Assembly (NCBI RefSeq): GCF_026625565.1
Contig: NZ_CP112998.1
Location: forward strand, 64,501-128,500
Length of the DNA stretch: 64,000 bases
From: Dyadobacter pollutisoli
GTDB lineage: Bacteria > Bacteroidota > Bacteroidia > Cytophagales > Spirosomataceae
Reading direction: 5' to 3'
Program-made: the position numbers and the translations under genes
Part shown: positions 18,844 to 26,920 of the stretch, piece after piece
How the letters are laid out: every line of letters begins with the position of its first letter
Position numbering within the stretch: the first letter of the stretch is position 1
Notes under the pieces: generated by a model
Databases searched by the model: none
What the model saw: only the letters and a program-made list of their open reading frames with translations
What the model was told of the DNA's origin: nothing

Positions 18844-19377
18844 ATGAAAAAGATACTGATTTTTATCATCTGTATGTTCGCACAACATGCGTTTTGTCAG
18901 GGGAAGTTAAAGAAACTCGAAGAAAAGGTGTCTTCGGATGGAGTTTCATACAAGGTTAGCCAACTGAGTTCAAACCCGAGTGGGCGGAAGATGTACTCGA
19001 ATACATCAAACAAACTTGATAATGATCTCGCGGTCATACCTGAGGATGTTTCCAGAAACGCATTTTCAACAATTGACATGGGTAAAGATGAATCAAAAAG
19101 GAGAGATGGACTCATCAAGAAATCCTTTGAATTGAAATCACGACCTATCCCGGATGACACAGTAATTGTAAATTATAAGATGACACGTCAAGGTAAAATT
19201 TTAGAATTGAATTTTTTAATAAAAAGCAATTCCAAGATATCCGTGGATGATATTGCTTTAATTGAAAAAACATTAAAGAATGACTATATTATAAAGCTAG
19301 ATTCTAAGCAGTTTAAGGGAATGAAATATATATGGTATTCGGCTCCATTGGCACTTTCAGGTGTAAAGAATCTTTAA
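18844..19377 (+). CDS. Secreted protein of unknown function
   Basis: The 177-residue protein from ATG 18844 has a cleavable signal peptide (MKKILIFIICMFAQHAFC/QG). The rest is charged and Ser/Asn rich, with a C-terminal half (IPDDTVIVNYKMTRQGKILEL to YIWYSAPLAL) that may form a small alpha/beta domain of the energy-transducer type. It follows the lipoprotein gene by 7 bp and is probably co-transcribed. No family is recognised. Confidence 0.6.
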   Translation: MKKILIFIICMFAQHAFCQGKLKKLEEKVSSDGVSYKVSQLSSNPSGRKMYSNTSNKLDNDLAVIPEDVSRNAFSTIDMGKDESKRRDGLIKKSFELKSRPIPDDTVIVNYKMTRQGKILELNFLIKSNSKISVDDIALIEKTLKNDYIIKLDSKQFKGMKYIWYSAPLALSGVKNL

Positions 19378-19583
19378 ATCACCAAAATGCAGCCGTAGCG
19401 ACCCGATATTGTATTAAATTAAAAGTTAGAACCAAAAGTACCACGGGTTTCGCGTAGCTAAATGACCGGGCTTAAATCGCCTGTATTCAAATCTCAGCGA
19501 TATCATTGAAGATTTTATCGAGATTTTTCCAGTATAATTGTGAAGATAGGCAGATATAAAATATTTGCCAAAAGTCAATTTTT
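19378..19583. other. Intergenic stretch without recognised features
   Basis: No convincing gene or RNA is visible between the secreted-protein gene and the small ORF at 19584. The sequence is AT-rich and of mixed composition. Confidence 0.4.
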
Positions 19584-19715
19584 ATGAAAAAGTACTATTC
19601 GAGCTTTCTAGCAGGGGTAACGGTACTTTATGCGGCGGCCGCAGCCGTACAATCTTTTAATTTAACCCAACGGTCTAAAATCGACGTCCAACCTATTTTA
19701 ATAGATTACTGTTAA
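19584..19715 (+). CDS. Possible small secreted peptide (43 aa)
   Basis: ATG 19584 opens a 43-codon frame whose first 22 residues look like a signal peptide (MKKYYSSFLAGVTVLYAAAA, then AVQSFNL). The rest is only about 20 residues. The second half lies on a 22-bp repeat that recurs at 22170 and 22413, so this may be a gene start truncated by an old insertion instead of a real peptide gene. Confidence 0.3.
   Translation: MKKYYSSFLAGVTVLYAAAAAVQSFNLTQRSKIDVQPILIDYC
19647..19668 (+). repeat. Copy 1 of the CAATCTTTTAATTTAACCC repeat
   Basis: The 22-bp sequence GTACAATCTTTTAATTTAAC plus CC recurs exactly, inverted, at 22170-22191. Its 19-bp core CAATCTTTTAATTTAACCC occurs again in direct orientation at 22413-22431. 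It may be a solo end of a small mobile element. Confidence 0.7.
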
Positions 19716-19746
19716 TGAAGAGCCTTGATCGTGTCCCGTTTTGAGT

Positions 19747-20628
19747 ATGCAGTCCATTTTTCCCACCTATACCATTGGCCACTTCATTAATGAACCGGAC
19801 AGCAGCACCGAGTTTGAATTAATGCGTTTCGAGCAAATGGAGGAACCCAATGTGGATGATCCGCATAAGCACACTTTCTATGAAATCTTGTGGATTGATG
19901 CGGGAATTAGCCGCCAGGCCATTGACTACGCGGAATATGAACTAAAGCCCCAATCCCTGTTTTTTATTTCTCCTGGTCAACTTCATTTTTTTGAGGAATG
20001 GGAGCATTTAGCCGGGGGCAGTATACTGTTCACGGAAGACTTTTTCTTGCTCAATCACCAAGATAAAGACAAGCTCTTTGAACTCAGTTTTTTGGACAAT
20101 TTTTATGCCAACCCCCTACTGCAACTGGCTAAGGAGGATTTCGACGAGATTCGCCACATGATCGAATTGTTGGGCCGGGAGAAACAACGGAAAGATTCAT
20201 CGGCGGCTATTTGTCAATCGTTGCTCCACGTTTTGCTGGGGCAGATTCAGCGTCGTATTGAAACGCAAGCGGGCAAAACCACGGCCAGTAAATATGTGAT
20301 CCTCTATAAAAAACTAAAAAATCTTCTCGATCAACATTACCGCGAAAACCGATCCGTTAGGGCGTATGCCGCCGACTTAAGCATCACTCAGCACCATCTA
20401 AATTTGATTTGCAAACAAGTGACGGGAAAAACAGCCAGCGAAGTAATCCGATCCCGAAGCCTGCTCGAAGCTAAACGCTTGCTAACATTTACCCAAATGA
20501 CCGTTTCTGAGGTCGCTACACAATTGGGTTTCTTTGATCCCTCTTATTTCGCCCGCGTATTCAGAGACGAAACAGGCTTATCGCCAACGGCTTTTAAACA
20601 GGTTATGTCCGAAAAGTACCCACTATAG
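19747..20628 (+). CDS. AraC-family transcriptional regulator
   Basis: The 293-residue protein has an N-terminal cupin-like sensing domain (DPHKHTFYEILWIDAG, then LFFISPGQLHFFEEWE, residues 35-90) and a C-terminal double helix-turn-helix (YAADLSITQHHLNLICKQVTG, then EVATQLGFFDPSYFARVFRDETG). Length and order are those of one-component AraC regulators. ATG 19747 is chosen over a TTG two codons earlier. It lies 72 bp upstream of the YceI and SDR genes on the same strand and probably controls them. Its effector is unknown. Confidence 0.9.
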   Translation: MQSIFPTYTIGHFINEPDSSTEFELMRFEQMEEPNVDDPHKHTFYEILWIDAGISRQAIDYAEYELKPQSLFFISPGQLHFFEEWEHLAGGSILFTEDFFLLNHQDKDKLFELSFLDNFYANPLLQLAKEDFDEIRHMIELLGREKQRKDSSAAICQSLLHVLLGQIQRRIETQAGKTTASKYVILYKKLKNLLDQHYRENRSVRAYAADLSITQHHLNLICKQVTGKTASEVIRSRSLLEAKRLLTFTQMTVSEVATQLGFFDPSYFARVFRDETGLSPTAFKQVMSEKYPL

Positions 20629-20700
20629 TCAGTTCCGTTATAACTTCCAGGATGAGCATTGAGATAACTTTGTCTCCTCAATTTAACTTTATCCAGGACG

Positions 20701-21240
20701 ATGACACAAGCACTAACTAAGTGGGTTTTTGAGCCTACACACTGCAAGATTGGGTTTTCGGTAACGCATTTCGGCATTACCGAAACCGAAGGCCATTTTA
20801 ACAAATTTGATGGCACGGTGGATACCGAGACAGACGATTTTTCGGATGCCAGCGTAACAATCAACGTCGATGTCAGCAGCATCGATACGTTGGATAAGCA
20901 ACGAGATGCACACTTACTTTCGGCGGATTTTTTTCATGCCGAAAAACACCCGCAAATGACATTTGCCAGCACCGGTATACGCGTTGTCGAGCCGGGAAAA
21001 TACAAAATGGCAGGTAGGTTGGCGTTGCTCGGTGTCAGTAAGCCCATCGAGCTGGACGTAAACTTTCGAGGAATTGTACCCAAAGACCCATTCGGAAATA
21101 CTAAAGCGGGTTTAAATGTAACCGGTGCTATTAACCGTAAGGAATGGGGTATGACGTGGAACAACATCATGGATTTTGGGGGCTTGGCCGTTGGCGAAAT
21201 GGTCAAGATAAGTTGCCAGATTGAATTATTGAAGCACTAA
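20701..21240 (+). CDS. YceI-family protein
   Basis: The 179-residue protein matches the YceI lipocalin-like fold along its length: WVFEPTHCKIGFSVTHFGIT at the N terminus, then SVTINVDVSSIDT, RDAHLLSADFFHAEKHPQMTF and a final INRKEWGMTW with a conserved tail. YceI proteins bind long isoprenoid or amphiphilic ligands. No signal peptide is visible, so this copy is likely cytoplasmic, as in several Bacteroidota. It sits between an AraC regulator and an SDR gene. Confidence 0.93.
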   Translation: MTQALTKWVFEPTHCKIGFSVTHFGITETEGHFNKFDGTVDTETDDFSDASVTINVDVSSIDTLDKQRDAHLLSADFFHAEKHPQMTFASTGIRVVEPGKYKMAGRLALLGVSKPIELDVNFRGIVPKDPFGNTKAGLNVTGAINRKEWGMTWNNIMDFGGLAVGEMVKISCQIELLKH

Positions 21241-21265
21241 ACACCGAGTTAGGAAGCATATTACA

Positions 21266-22123
21266 ATGACAAATAAACTTACGATGACAAATAAACAAGC
21301 CAAAATCTGGTTCATCACGGGTATATCGAGCGGTTTGGAAAAAGCTCTTGCCGAAGCGGTAATGAATCACGGAGACTTTGTAATTGGTACTTTCCGCGAC
21401 TCCAGGCAGGTCGATCAATTCAATGGCGCCAACTCAGAAAAAGGGGCTGCTTTCAAGCTGGATATAAATGAAAACGAGCAAATTGCACAAGTAGTAAGCA
21501 ACGTTACCGCTCAATTCGGTCGGGTAGACGTGCTGGTCAATAATGCCGGGTATGGATTTGCGGGGGCTGTTGAAGAAGCGTCAGAAAGCGAAATTCGGGC
21601 CGCCTTCGAGACTAATTTTTTCGGTACGCTGTCCATCACTCAAGCATTTCTCCCACTCTTTCGTCAGCAGCAAAGCGGCCACATTATTCAAATTTCCTCT
21701 CATAGCGGGATAAAAGGATTTGCGGGGTTTGGTATCTATAGTGCCAGTAAATTCGCCTTGGAAGGAATTAGTGAGGCGTTGGCGGCTGAAATCGCTCCAT
21801 TGGGTATCAAGTTGACCTTGATCGAGCCTGGGCCCTTCCGTACCTATTTTGCCGATACCTCGCTTCGTCAAGCTGCCAATAGGTTTGACGATTACGAGCC
21901 AACGGCGGGGGCTTTCCGAAACCGGATGCAACAAGTAAATGGTCAACAGGAGGGGAATCCTGTAAAGGCCGCTGCCGCTATCATACAAATAACTCAAACC
22001 GAAAACCCACCCCTCCGCCTACCTTTAGGGAAAATTGCGATTAGCACCCTTACCGCAAAGCTACAAAGCGTACAACAGGATTTAGACAACTGGCGAGAGG
22101 TTGCAGCCAGCGCAGTTTATTAA
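21266..22123 (+). CDS. Short-chain dehydrogenase/reductase (SDR)
   Basis: The 285-residue classical SDR has an N-terminal cofactor loop (WFITGISSGLEKALAEA; the usual final Gly-x-Gly is changed to GLEKA). NNAGYG follows, then the catalytic Ser (QISSHSGIKG) and the YSASK motif (YSASKFALEG) with Tyr and Lys. A C-terminal tail of about 90 residues is typical of the subgroup acting on hydrophobic or aromatic substrates. Two ATGs (21266 and 21284) are preceded by the same ACAAATAAA-like text, so the exact start is open. It lies 25 bp after the YceI gene and is probably one operon with it. Confidence 0.9.
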   Translation: MTNKLTMTNKQAKIWFITGISSGLEKALAEAVMNHGDFVIGTFRDSRQVDQFNGANSEKGAAFKLDINENEQIAQVVSNVTAQFGRVDVLVNNAGYGFAGAVEEASESEIRAAFETNFFGTLSITQAFLPLFRQQQSGHIIQISSHSGIKGFAGFGIYSASKFALEGISEALAAEIAPLGIKLTLIEPGPFRTYFADTSLRQAANRFDDYEPTAGAFRNRMQQVNGQQEGNPVKAAAAIIQITQTENPPLRLPLGKIAISTLTAKLQSVQQDLDNWREVAASAVY

Positions 22124-22169
22124 ATCTACAAGAAAAGAGGCTGTTTCAAAATGAAAATCGCCCAGATAA

Positions 22170-22433
22170 GGGTTAAATTAAAAGATTGTACATAATCGAC
22201 CACCAGCCTTTTGAAAGTTACATATAGAGCAAATATTAGCATCTATATAGTTCAAAGCATATTACCATGCTTCATGGCAGCTAGTCTCGGCGAGCATATT
22301 TTGAGAAAAGGTAAATTTTAAACTCTTCAATATTCAAAGAGGGCAGTGAGATTTACAGGTAGCAACCTTCTCACTAAAAAAAAGTTCTACCGAATCCGCG
22401 ATACTTTTCGTTCAATCTTTTAATTTAACCCAA
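22170..22433. repeat. 264-bp segment with perfect 19-bp inverted ends
   Basis: The left end (22170-22188) is the exact reverse complement of CAATCTTTTAATTTAACCC at 22413-22431. The interior has no gene. A GAGGCTGTTTCAAAAT string at 22138-22153, just outside, resembles insertion-sequence ends seen in many Bacteroidota. This could be a MITE or a decayed insertion sequence. No clear target duplication is visible. Confidence 0.45.
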
Positions 22434-22559
22434 TTGTACAATTTAATGAACCACGGGCGAGTTAATAAGGCAGTGGGCGCTGTTGCGCTCGTTCTCAGTC
22501 TTGTGTACGACTTGAGCTTAGGATCTGAAAAATTAAACTTCACTTTATTCGACGGAATT

Positions 22560-22850
22560 ATGAGAAAGTTTTTTGTTTTTGTCTGTGCATTGGCTTTTTT
22601 AGGCTGTTCTGAGAAGATCGTCGAGAGGCCTGATTCCGCTTCCCCAATGCTACGAGCTAGCTTAGACGGGAAAAATAATTTTGTCTATGTCGTCGATGGA
22701 AAAGAGATGAAGGTTCGAGATATACATCCGGCTCTGGATCATTACATTGTTAAATATACACTTGTTACAAACGACGAAAAGTTACGCGCCAAGTACAACG
22801 GAAGAGCGAATGTCGGCGTTGCAATAATTACAACAAATCGAAAGTTGTAA
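22560..22850 (+). CDS. Small lipoprotein of unknown function
   Basis: From ATG 22560 the 96-residue precursor has a signal peptide and lipobox (FVFVCALAFLGC, Cys about 16). The mature part (GKNNFVYVVDGKEMKVRDIH) resembles the short carboxy-terminal domains next to TonB-type energy transducers, but I cannot place it in a family. The frame is open upstream to 22434, through repeat DNA, so ATG 22560 with its lipobox is the better start. The gene is isolated. Confidence 0.55.
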   Translation: MRKFFVFVCALAFLGCSEKIVERPDSASPMLRASLDGKNNFVYVVDGKEMKVRDIHPALDHYIVKYTLVTNDEKLRAKYNGRANVGVAIITTNRKL

Positions 22851-22956
22851 TCCCTTAGTAGATATTAAAATCAATAATGTATAAAAGGTGTTGTATTAAA
22901 TCTCTTTTAATGCCATCAACTAAGTTGTTGCGGTTTTCGCGAGTAATATGTAACTT

Positions 22957-23733
22957 ATGGTTAAAAAAACCATGCAGTACTCTTACTTTAAAATCCGTAA
23001 TCCCTGGAACTTTAAACCTCATAGGTTCGAGATTGGAACACTGTTCATTCAGAGCCCTTTTCACGACAACCATTTCCTTTTAAAGCTCGACAATTTAGTT
23101 GATCACGAGCTCACTGATTATTACAATTTTCATCTTCGGTACTACATTGACAGTGTTAATGGGAACGAGCAGCACTTTCACCGCTACGTTTCTGATATCG
23201 TTGCAACGCGGATCGCTGTACTGAAGCTGGTAGACCCGTTCTCCCGAAAAGCCCTTCGCGCAAAAGAGCAAATCAACCAACTACGGGCATTTCAAACGTT
23301 TCTTCACTCGATCGACCAATGGAATTCCTCACAGGCCTTGGAGTTGGTTATTGCCGAAAAGAATGAGGAAATCTCTGACCTCAAAAAACACATCGCCGAA
23401 CTCGAAAGGCAACTTCAAGCGCTTCGGCAGTTTGAACCAAGCAGCAAGATCGATATTCGTGACAAGCACCTACCCACCTTCATACATCTGGTCCATCAAC
23501 TGCAAAACCTGGTTCTACCTGACGAGCGTAGGCTCTTCAATTTTCAGGGTCAGAGCGGCTGGTATAAGCTGATCAGCAAATATTTTACCCACAACCGTAA
23601 ACCCATACCTATCGAGACAGCCCGCAATTACTTTCCCGTGCAGAAAGATGCCGAAATGATCAAAGGCTCGCAGGTACCAACTGATTTAAGGCTATTTGAT
23701 ATTGTCCTGACCAGGTCAAAGCCATCTAAGTGA
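22957..23733 (+). CDS. Uncharacterised protein at the start of the mobilizable element
   Basis: This 258-residue soluble protein has three visible parts: an N-terminal region of alternating aromatic and basic residues (residues 1-90), a coiled coil (about 125-155, EKNEEISDLKKHIAELERQL) and a C-terminal region (160-258). The C terminus has the look of a small DNA-binding domain similar to those in Bacteroidota element-borne regulators (FNFQGQSGWYKLISKYFTHN). I do not recognise a family. It precedes HTH and replication-like genes of the same element. Confidence 0.6.
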   Translation: MVKKTMQYSYFKIRNPWNFKPHRFEIGTLFIQSPFHDNHFLLKLDNLVDHELTDYYNFHLRYYIDSVNGNEQHFHRYVSDIVATRIAVLKLVDPFSRKALRAKEQINQLRAFQTFLHSIDQWNSSQALELVIAEKNEEISDLKKHIAELERQLQALRQFEPSSKIDIRDKHLPTFIHLVHQLQNLVLPDERRLFNFQGQSGWYKLISKYFTHNRKPIPIETARNYFPVQKDAEMIKGSQVPTDLRLFDIVLTRSKPSK

Positions 23734-23839
23734 TGACCAGCTGCCAGTTTTGGTCATTGCGGTGAGCTTTCTCCCGTTCAATTTTGCAAGCAGCCGGCAG
23801 GCCTAATGCCGGAATGTTCCACCATAAACTTGCAGAAAT

Positions 23840-24109
23840 ATGAATGTCGAAATGATTACCAAGCAGGATCTGCAACACCTGAAAACCGAAATCATTGCGG
23901 AGCTGCAATCCATCCTTTCCCAGCAGAAGCCCTCGGAGGCCACCTGGCTGAGAAGCGCGCAGGTAAGAAAGATGCTAAGCATTTCAGCGGGCACCCTGCA
24001 GAACCTTCGCATCCAGGGGCACCTGCGGTTCACCAAGATCGGTGGATGCTTCTTTTACAATCAGCGCGACATCGCTGCCATGCTCAACCAAAATGGGGTT
24101 AAGCGATGA
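23840..24109 (+). CDS. HTH domain protein (excisionase/MerR-like)
   Basis: The 89-residue protein has an N-terminal coiled coil (DLQHLKTEIIAELQSILSQQ) and a winged HTH of the excisionase/MerR type (SAQVRKMLSISAGTLQNLRI, then FTKIGGCFFYNQRDIAAML). This is the standard small HTH protein found near the start of Bacteroidota mobilizable and conjugative elements. It overlaps the next gene by 4 bp (ATGA), so the two are co-translated. It likely regulates replication or mobility genes. Confidence 0.85.
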   Translation: MNVEMITKQDLQHLKTEIIAELQSILSQQKPSEATWLRSAQVRKMLSISAGTLQNLRIQGHLRFTKIGGCFFYNQRDIAAMLNQNGVKR

Positions 24110-24429
24110 AAAGGGCAGATTATGCAAGTAGTGTCCTGGACAGGAGACTACTTGAAGCCGTCAAATCCGATGACAGGCTCAATAGCTACCATATCAGCCT
24201 TTATACCGCGCTGATTTATTACGGAGAAGGAACCGAAAAACTCCCGTTTCATGCCAGCCGCAGCAAACTGATGGGCTTTTCTAGGATCAAGTCCGGTGCG
24301 ACCTATCACAAGTGTCTGCGGGAGCTGGTCAGTTATGGCTACCTGAGCTACAAGCCTTCCTTTCACCCGCAACTCGGCAGTCGTATAGTGCTTACCGGGA
24401 TAAACCTGGCTGATGATGTTGATCGATGA
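24106..24429 (+). CDS. Small winged-helix protein, replication-initiator-like
   Basis: The 107-residue protein contains a compact winged-helix-like pattern (YHISLYTALIYYG, FHASRSKLMGFSRIKSGATY, HKCLRELVSYGYLSYKP) like the DNA-binding domains of plasmid replication proteins or phage-type transcriptional regulators. It overlaps both neighbours by a few bases, so it belongs to a tight operon. The replication role is inferred from the domain shape and the company of HTH, ParA-like and Mob genes. Confidence 0.55.
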   Translation: MKRADYASSVLDRRLLEAVKSDDRLNSYHISLYTALIYYGEGTEKLPFHASRSKLMGFSRIKSGATYHKCLRELVSYGYLSYKPSFHPQLGSRIVLTGINLADDVDR

Positions 24430-24802
24430 CAAGCTACTAGTCGAGCTCTTCGAGCAAAAGGACAGAAAACGAAGGCAAGCCCTGTTTGCGCTTTTTGCAG
24501 AAGAGCTTCTGACCGGGCTCTCCCGCGCCAGGATCGCTGATCTGATCAGTGCCAAATTGGGCAGACCGGGGCTGGTCACAGCCGATGATGTGCGTTACTG
24601 CCGGTTCTACTTTAAAGGCAAAAGCGAAATCACCGCCAGTAGAAACAGCACACCTACCCAGAAGCCCAGACCGAGGTCGGAGCATTCATCAGAGCCTGGG
24701 AGCAATCCGCCCGGCGCCTTCAAAGTGAGTGACCCCGATGAAATCAAGCTACAAGACCAATTCAACTACGAATCAAAATTTGCAAAGAAAAATGAAAACT
24801 GA
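24413..24802 (+). CDS. Uncharacterised element protein (129 aa)
   Basis: The N-terminal half is helical and charged (LLVELFEQKDRKRRQALFAL, then RIADLISAKLGRPGLVTADD). The C-terminal half is low-complexity, rich in Ser, Pro and Arg. No family is recognised. The start overlaps the previous stop by 17 bp and the end overlaps the ParA-like start by 11 bp, so it is part of the same operon. A small DNA-binding partner of the ParA-like ATPase is possible but not shown. Confidence 0.5.
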   Translation: MMLIDDKLLVELFEQKDRKRRQALFALFAEELLTGLSRARIADLISAKLGRPGLVTADDVRYCRFYFKGKSEITASRNSTPTQKPRPRSEHSSEPGSNPPGAFKVSDPDEIKLQDQFNYESKFAKKNEN

Positions 24803-25490
24803 ATTCCATTTTATTGTGCAGGCCAAAGGCGGTGTAGGTAAAAGCCTGCATACCTACCTAAGGGCACTTTCCCAGGCAGGCGGTGCTTCGCTGTTTGTCG
24901 ATTTGGACAGCTCGACCAAGACATCATCCAGGCAACTGGCTTTTTTGGGTCCCGACCGCTTTGAAGCGTTTTCGCTATTGGACAACCGAGAAAGGCTCAT
25001 GCGCGACCTTTTCATAGGTTATGTGGAAAGCCTGTCGGGTAGCCATTTCGAGAAAGTTTTTATGGACTTTGGCGCGCCGGAAAGCGAGCAGCTGCCTGCT
25101 TTGATCACTCGGGATATTGACTTAAAGGAGTGGTGTGACGAGCTGGGTATTACAGCCATATTCCATATCATCATTGGCGGCGGCGGGGCGTATTTGGCCA
25201 GTATAGCATTCCTGGAAAAAATGAGGGCGGCCCTTGGCCCCAAGTTCGAGATCGTGGTCTGGCAAAACCTATTTGGCTTTAACCAGTTTCCTAACCTGTC
25301 AAAAGAGCTTGAAGATAACTGTACCACACTTGGGCTATCTCTGAAACGTTTCGGCGATTTCGAGCCGGCCTCGCTTCTTGGGGGGCAGATCCTGGATGGT
25401 ATCCGTCACGGTTATGCGCTCAAAGACTACCCGCCTGGCGCAAGGCTCAGGCTCAGAAAGGAAATTAGAGAAAATTTCAGCGATGCATAG
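24792..25490 (+). CDS. ParA/MinD-like ATPase
   Basis: The 232-residue P-loop protein begins MKTEFHFIVQAKGGVGKSLH; the deviant Walker A (KGGVGKS, residues 12-18) marks the ParA/MinD group. LFVDLDSSTKTSS holds the switch aspartate, and the region around 90-100 (VFMDFGAPE) the Walker B. Such ATPases partition plasmids or assist mobilization in Bacteroidota elements. ATG 24792 is chosen because the Walker A then sits at the usual distance from the start; an in-frame start at 24729 is less likely. Confidence 0.85.
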   Translation: MKTEFHFIVQAKGGVGKSLHTYLRALSQAGGASLFVDLDSSTKTSSRQLAFLGPDRFEAFSLLDNRERLMRDLFIGYVESLSGSHFEKVFMDFGAPESEQLPALITRDIDLKEWCDELGITAIFHIIIGGGGAYLASIAFLEKMRAALGPKFEIVVWQNLFGFNQFPNLSKELEDNCTTLGLSLKRFGDFEPASLLGGQILDGIRHGYALKDYPPGARLRLRKEIRENFSDA

Positions 25491-26007
25491 TGCCGGACCG
25501 GCCCGTCTTACGCAGACCAAGGGCAAATATGAGATGAAGTACGGCCAGCAGATCGATGATTGGTCAGCGCTGTTTTTGTCAGAAACCGATGAGCATTTTC
25601 AAAATCTGGAAACGCGCGTCCAACAATCCATTATGGCCATCGAGGGGGCTGTATCCGGGCTCAAAAACTTAAAACATCCTTTGCAGTTTCAGGATCGCAT
25701 TCAGGCACTCTTCTACGGATTAGGTGTAAGCCTGCCTTATTCTATTACCGGCATTGTCTTATTGGTCTTGTATTTTGTTTTGATACGAGATGGCCAGCTC
25801 TATCGCGAGCGGCAAAAAATCCTGGATCAATACCAAAACGCGCCTGCATACAGACAGATCATGGAGCAAGGGAGAATCATCGAAGACCGCGGGGTGCTGT
25901 ACTTGCAATTAGAGCCCTTGCCTAAAAAGGGTGAAGTCCAGATCGGCAAGCACTACATCTATAACTCGCAGGGAAGACATGTGTTGGTGCCGCTCGGAAG
26001 CCAGTAA
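25483..26007 (+). CDS. Single-span membrane protein of the mobilizable element
   Basis: The protein of about 174 residues has one transmembrane helix (LPYSITGIVLLVLYFVLIRD) flanked by a coiled-coil-like N-terminal part and a C-terminal cytoplasmic or periplasmic tail (IEDRGVLYLQLEPLP). The start may be ATG 25483, overlapping the ParA-like stop, or ATG 25534. Its place between the ParA-like ATPase and the oriT-like block suggests a role in mobilization, perhaps membrane anchoring of the relaxosome. No family is recognised. Confidence 0.55.
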   Translation: MHSAGPARLTQTKGKYEMKYGQQIDDWSALFLSETDEHFQNLETRVQQSIMAIEGAVSGLKNLKHPLQFQDRIQALFYGLGVSLPYSITGIVLLVLYFVLIRDGQLYRERQKILDQYQNAPAYRQIMEQGRIIEDRGVLYLQLEPLPKKGEVQIGKHYIYNSQGRHVLVPLGSQ

Positions 26008-26020
26008 ATGACGCATTTTT

Positions 26021-26130
26021 TCAAACGGATTCGAACAGTCCCGAACGTTCTTAAACGACTGCAAACACTTTCGAACAATCCCGAATCTTTTAGAACAGCA
26101 GCAAACGCTTTCAAACGGTTACAAACATAA
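26021..26130. repeat. Eleven head-to-tail 10-bp repeats, consensus nnRAACnnnt
   Basis: Eleven consecutive decamers share AAC at positions 4-6 (one has AAT): tcaAACggat, tcgAACagtc, ccgAACgttc and so on to acaAACataa. The exact 10-bp step puts every AAC on the same face of the helix. The block lies between the membrane-protein gene and a hairpin before mobC. It is a candidate binding array for the ribbon-helix-helix MobC-like protein or a replication iteron set. Confidence 0.75.
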
Positions 26131-26148
26131 GCGGTGGTTTTCTCCACA

Positions 26149-26197
26149 GCCAGCTATCGCCGGTACGTCGCAAAATGCGACTCCCCGGCGGGCTGGC
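26149..26197. promoter_or_regulatory. oriT: Three-step inverted repeat, candidate oriT
   Basis: Three nested stems share one axis: GCCAGC/GCTGGC (26149-26154, 26192-26197), CGCCGG/CCGGCG (26158-26163, 26185-26190) and GTCGCA/TGCGAC (26167-26172, 26176-26181) with an AAA loop. The tandem CCCCTGG copies follow at about 26208-26222. The position just upstream of mobC and the relaxase gene is where oriT of such elements usually lies. The nic site cannot be placed from sequence alone. Confidence 0.6.
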
Positions 26198-26260
26198 CAT
26201 GGGAAAACCCCTGGACCCCTGGTATTCGCCTGTCGGCTCATACCTAAAAAGCAAAAGCAT

Positions 26261-26920
26261 ATGAAAAACCAGAAAAAGAAGGGCAGGCCTTCCAAGGAGA
26301 AGCAGGCTGTCAAAAGAGACCATTTTTCCGTCTGGGTAACAGCGGACCAGAAAGACCAGATCAAGCAGCTCGTTGAAAAGAGCGGGCTTTCAGCCAGTCA
26401 GTTCTTTCTCACATCCGCGCTGGATGTACCTTTTAAACGGCCACAGAAACGGACGCTGCCCAAAGCAACAGCGGAAACAATCCGGATACTGGAACAGCTG
26501 GCAGGTATCCTGTCGCTGGCTGTCTTGAAGACCAAAGACCATCAGATGCTCAGCGAGCAGTGGCAGCAAAGCAGCCAGCGCGTCAGACTGCTGGCTGAGC
26601 TAATTACCCGGTGGGTTTTTGAAAGCTTTGAAGTCCGAAGCTTTCACAGGACGCTGACTGAAATTGACGTATGGATGATGTCGCTTGCGGATTATCTGGA
26701 TATCCTGATCGACGATGGGGACAGTAAAGAGCAATTCCTGTTGGAAGCCAGGGGAGTGGCCCGGGCCACAAACAGGCTGCTGTTAAAACACGAAAGCTAC
26801 TACACTGAACCTTTACAGGAAATCCCGCAAGTCTGGAAAACCGAGGCGGCAGATATCGCCTCGGTCCACTACCAGATACAAAATGCGCTGAATGAATTTA
26901 TAAAAAAGACTAGCAAATGA
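26261..26920 (+). CDS. MobC-like mobilization protein (relaxosome accessory)
   Basis: The 219-residue protein has a Lys-rich start (KKKGRPSKEKQAVKRDHFSV) and a ribbon-helix-helix-like segment (FSVWVTADQKDQIKQLVEKSG, then SASQFFLTSAL, residues 24-55), the layout of MobC/plasmid mobilization relaxosome proteins. The C-terminal 150 residues are helical. It overlaps the relaxase gene by 4 bp. MobC proteins bind oriT and help the relaxase open the strand. The decamer array and hairpin upstream are its natural candidate sites. Confidence 0.75.
   Translation: MKNQKKKGRPSKEKQAVKRDHFSVWVTADQKDQIKQLVEKSGLSASQFFLTSALDVPFKRPQKRTLPKATAETIRILEQLAGILSLAVLKTKDHQMLSEQWQQSSQRVRLLAELITRWVFESFEVRSFHRTLTEIDVWMMSLADYLDILIDDGDSKEQFLLEARGVARATNRLLLKHESYYTEPLQEIPQVWKTEAADIASVHYQIQNALNEFIKKTSK

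Noticed and set aside
23806..24102. 98-codon frame overlapping the HTH gene
   Set aside because: The overlapping HTH frame is far better supported and is coupled to its neighbour.
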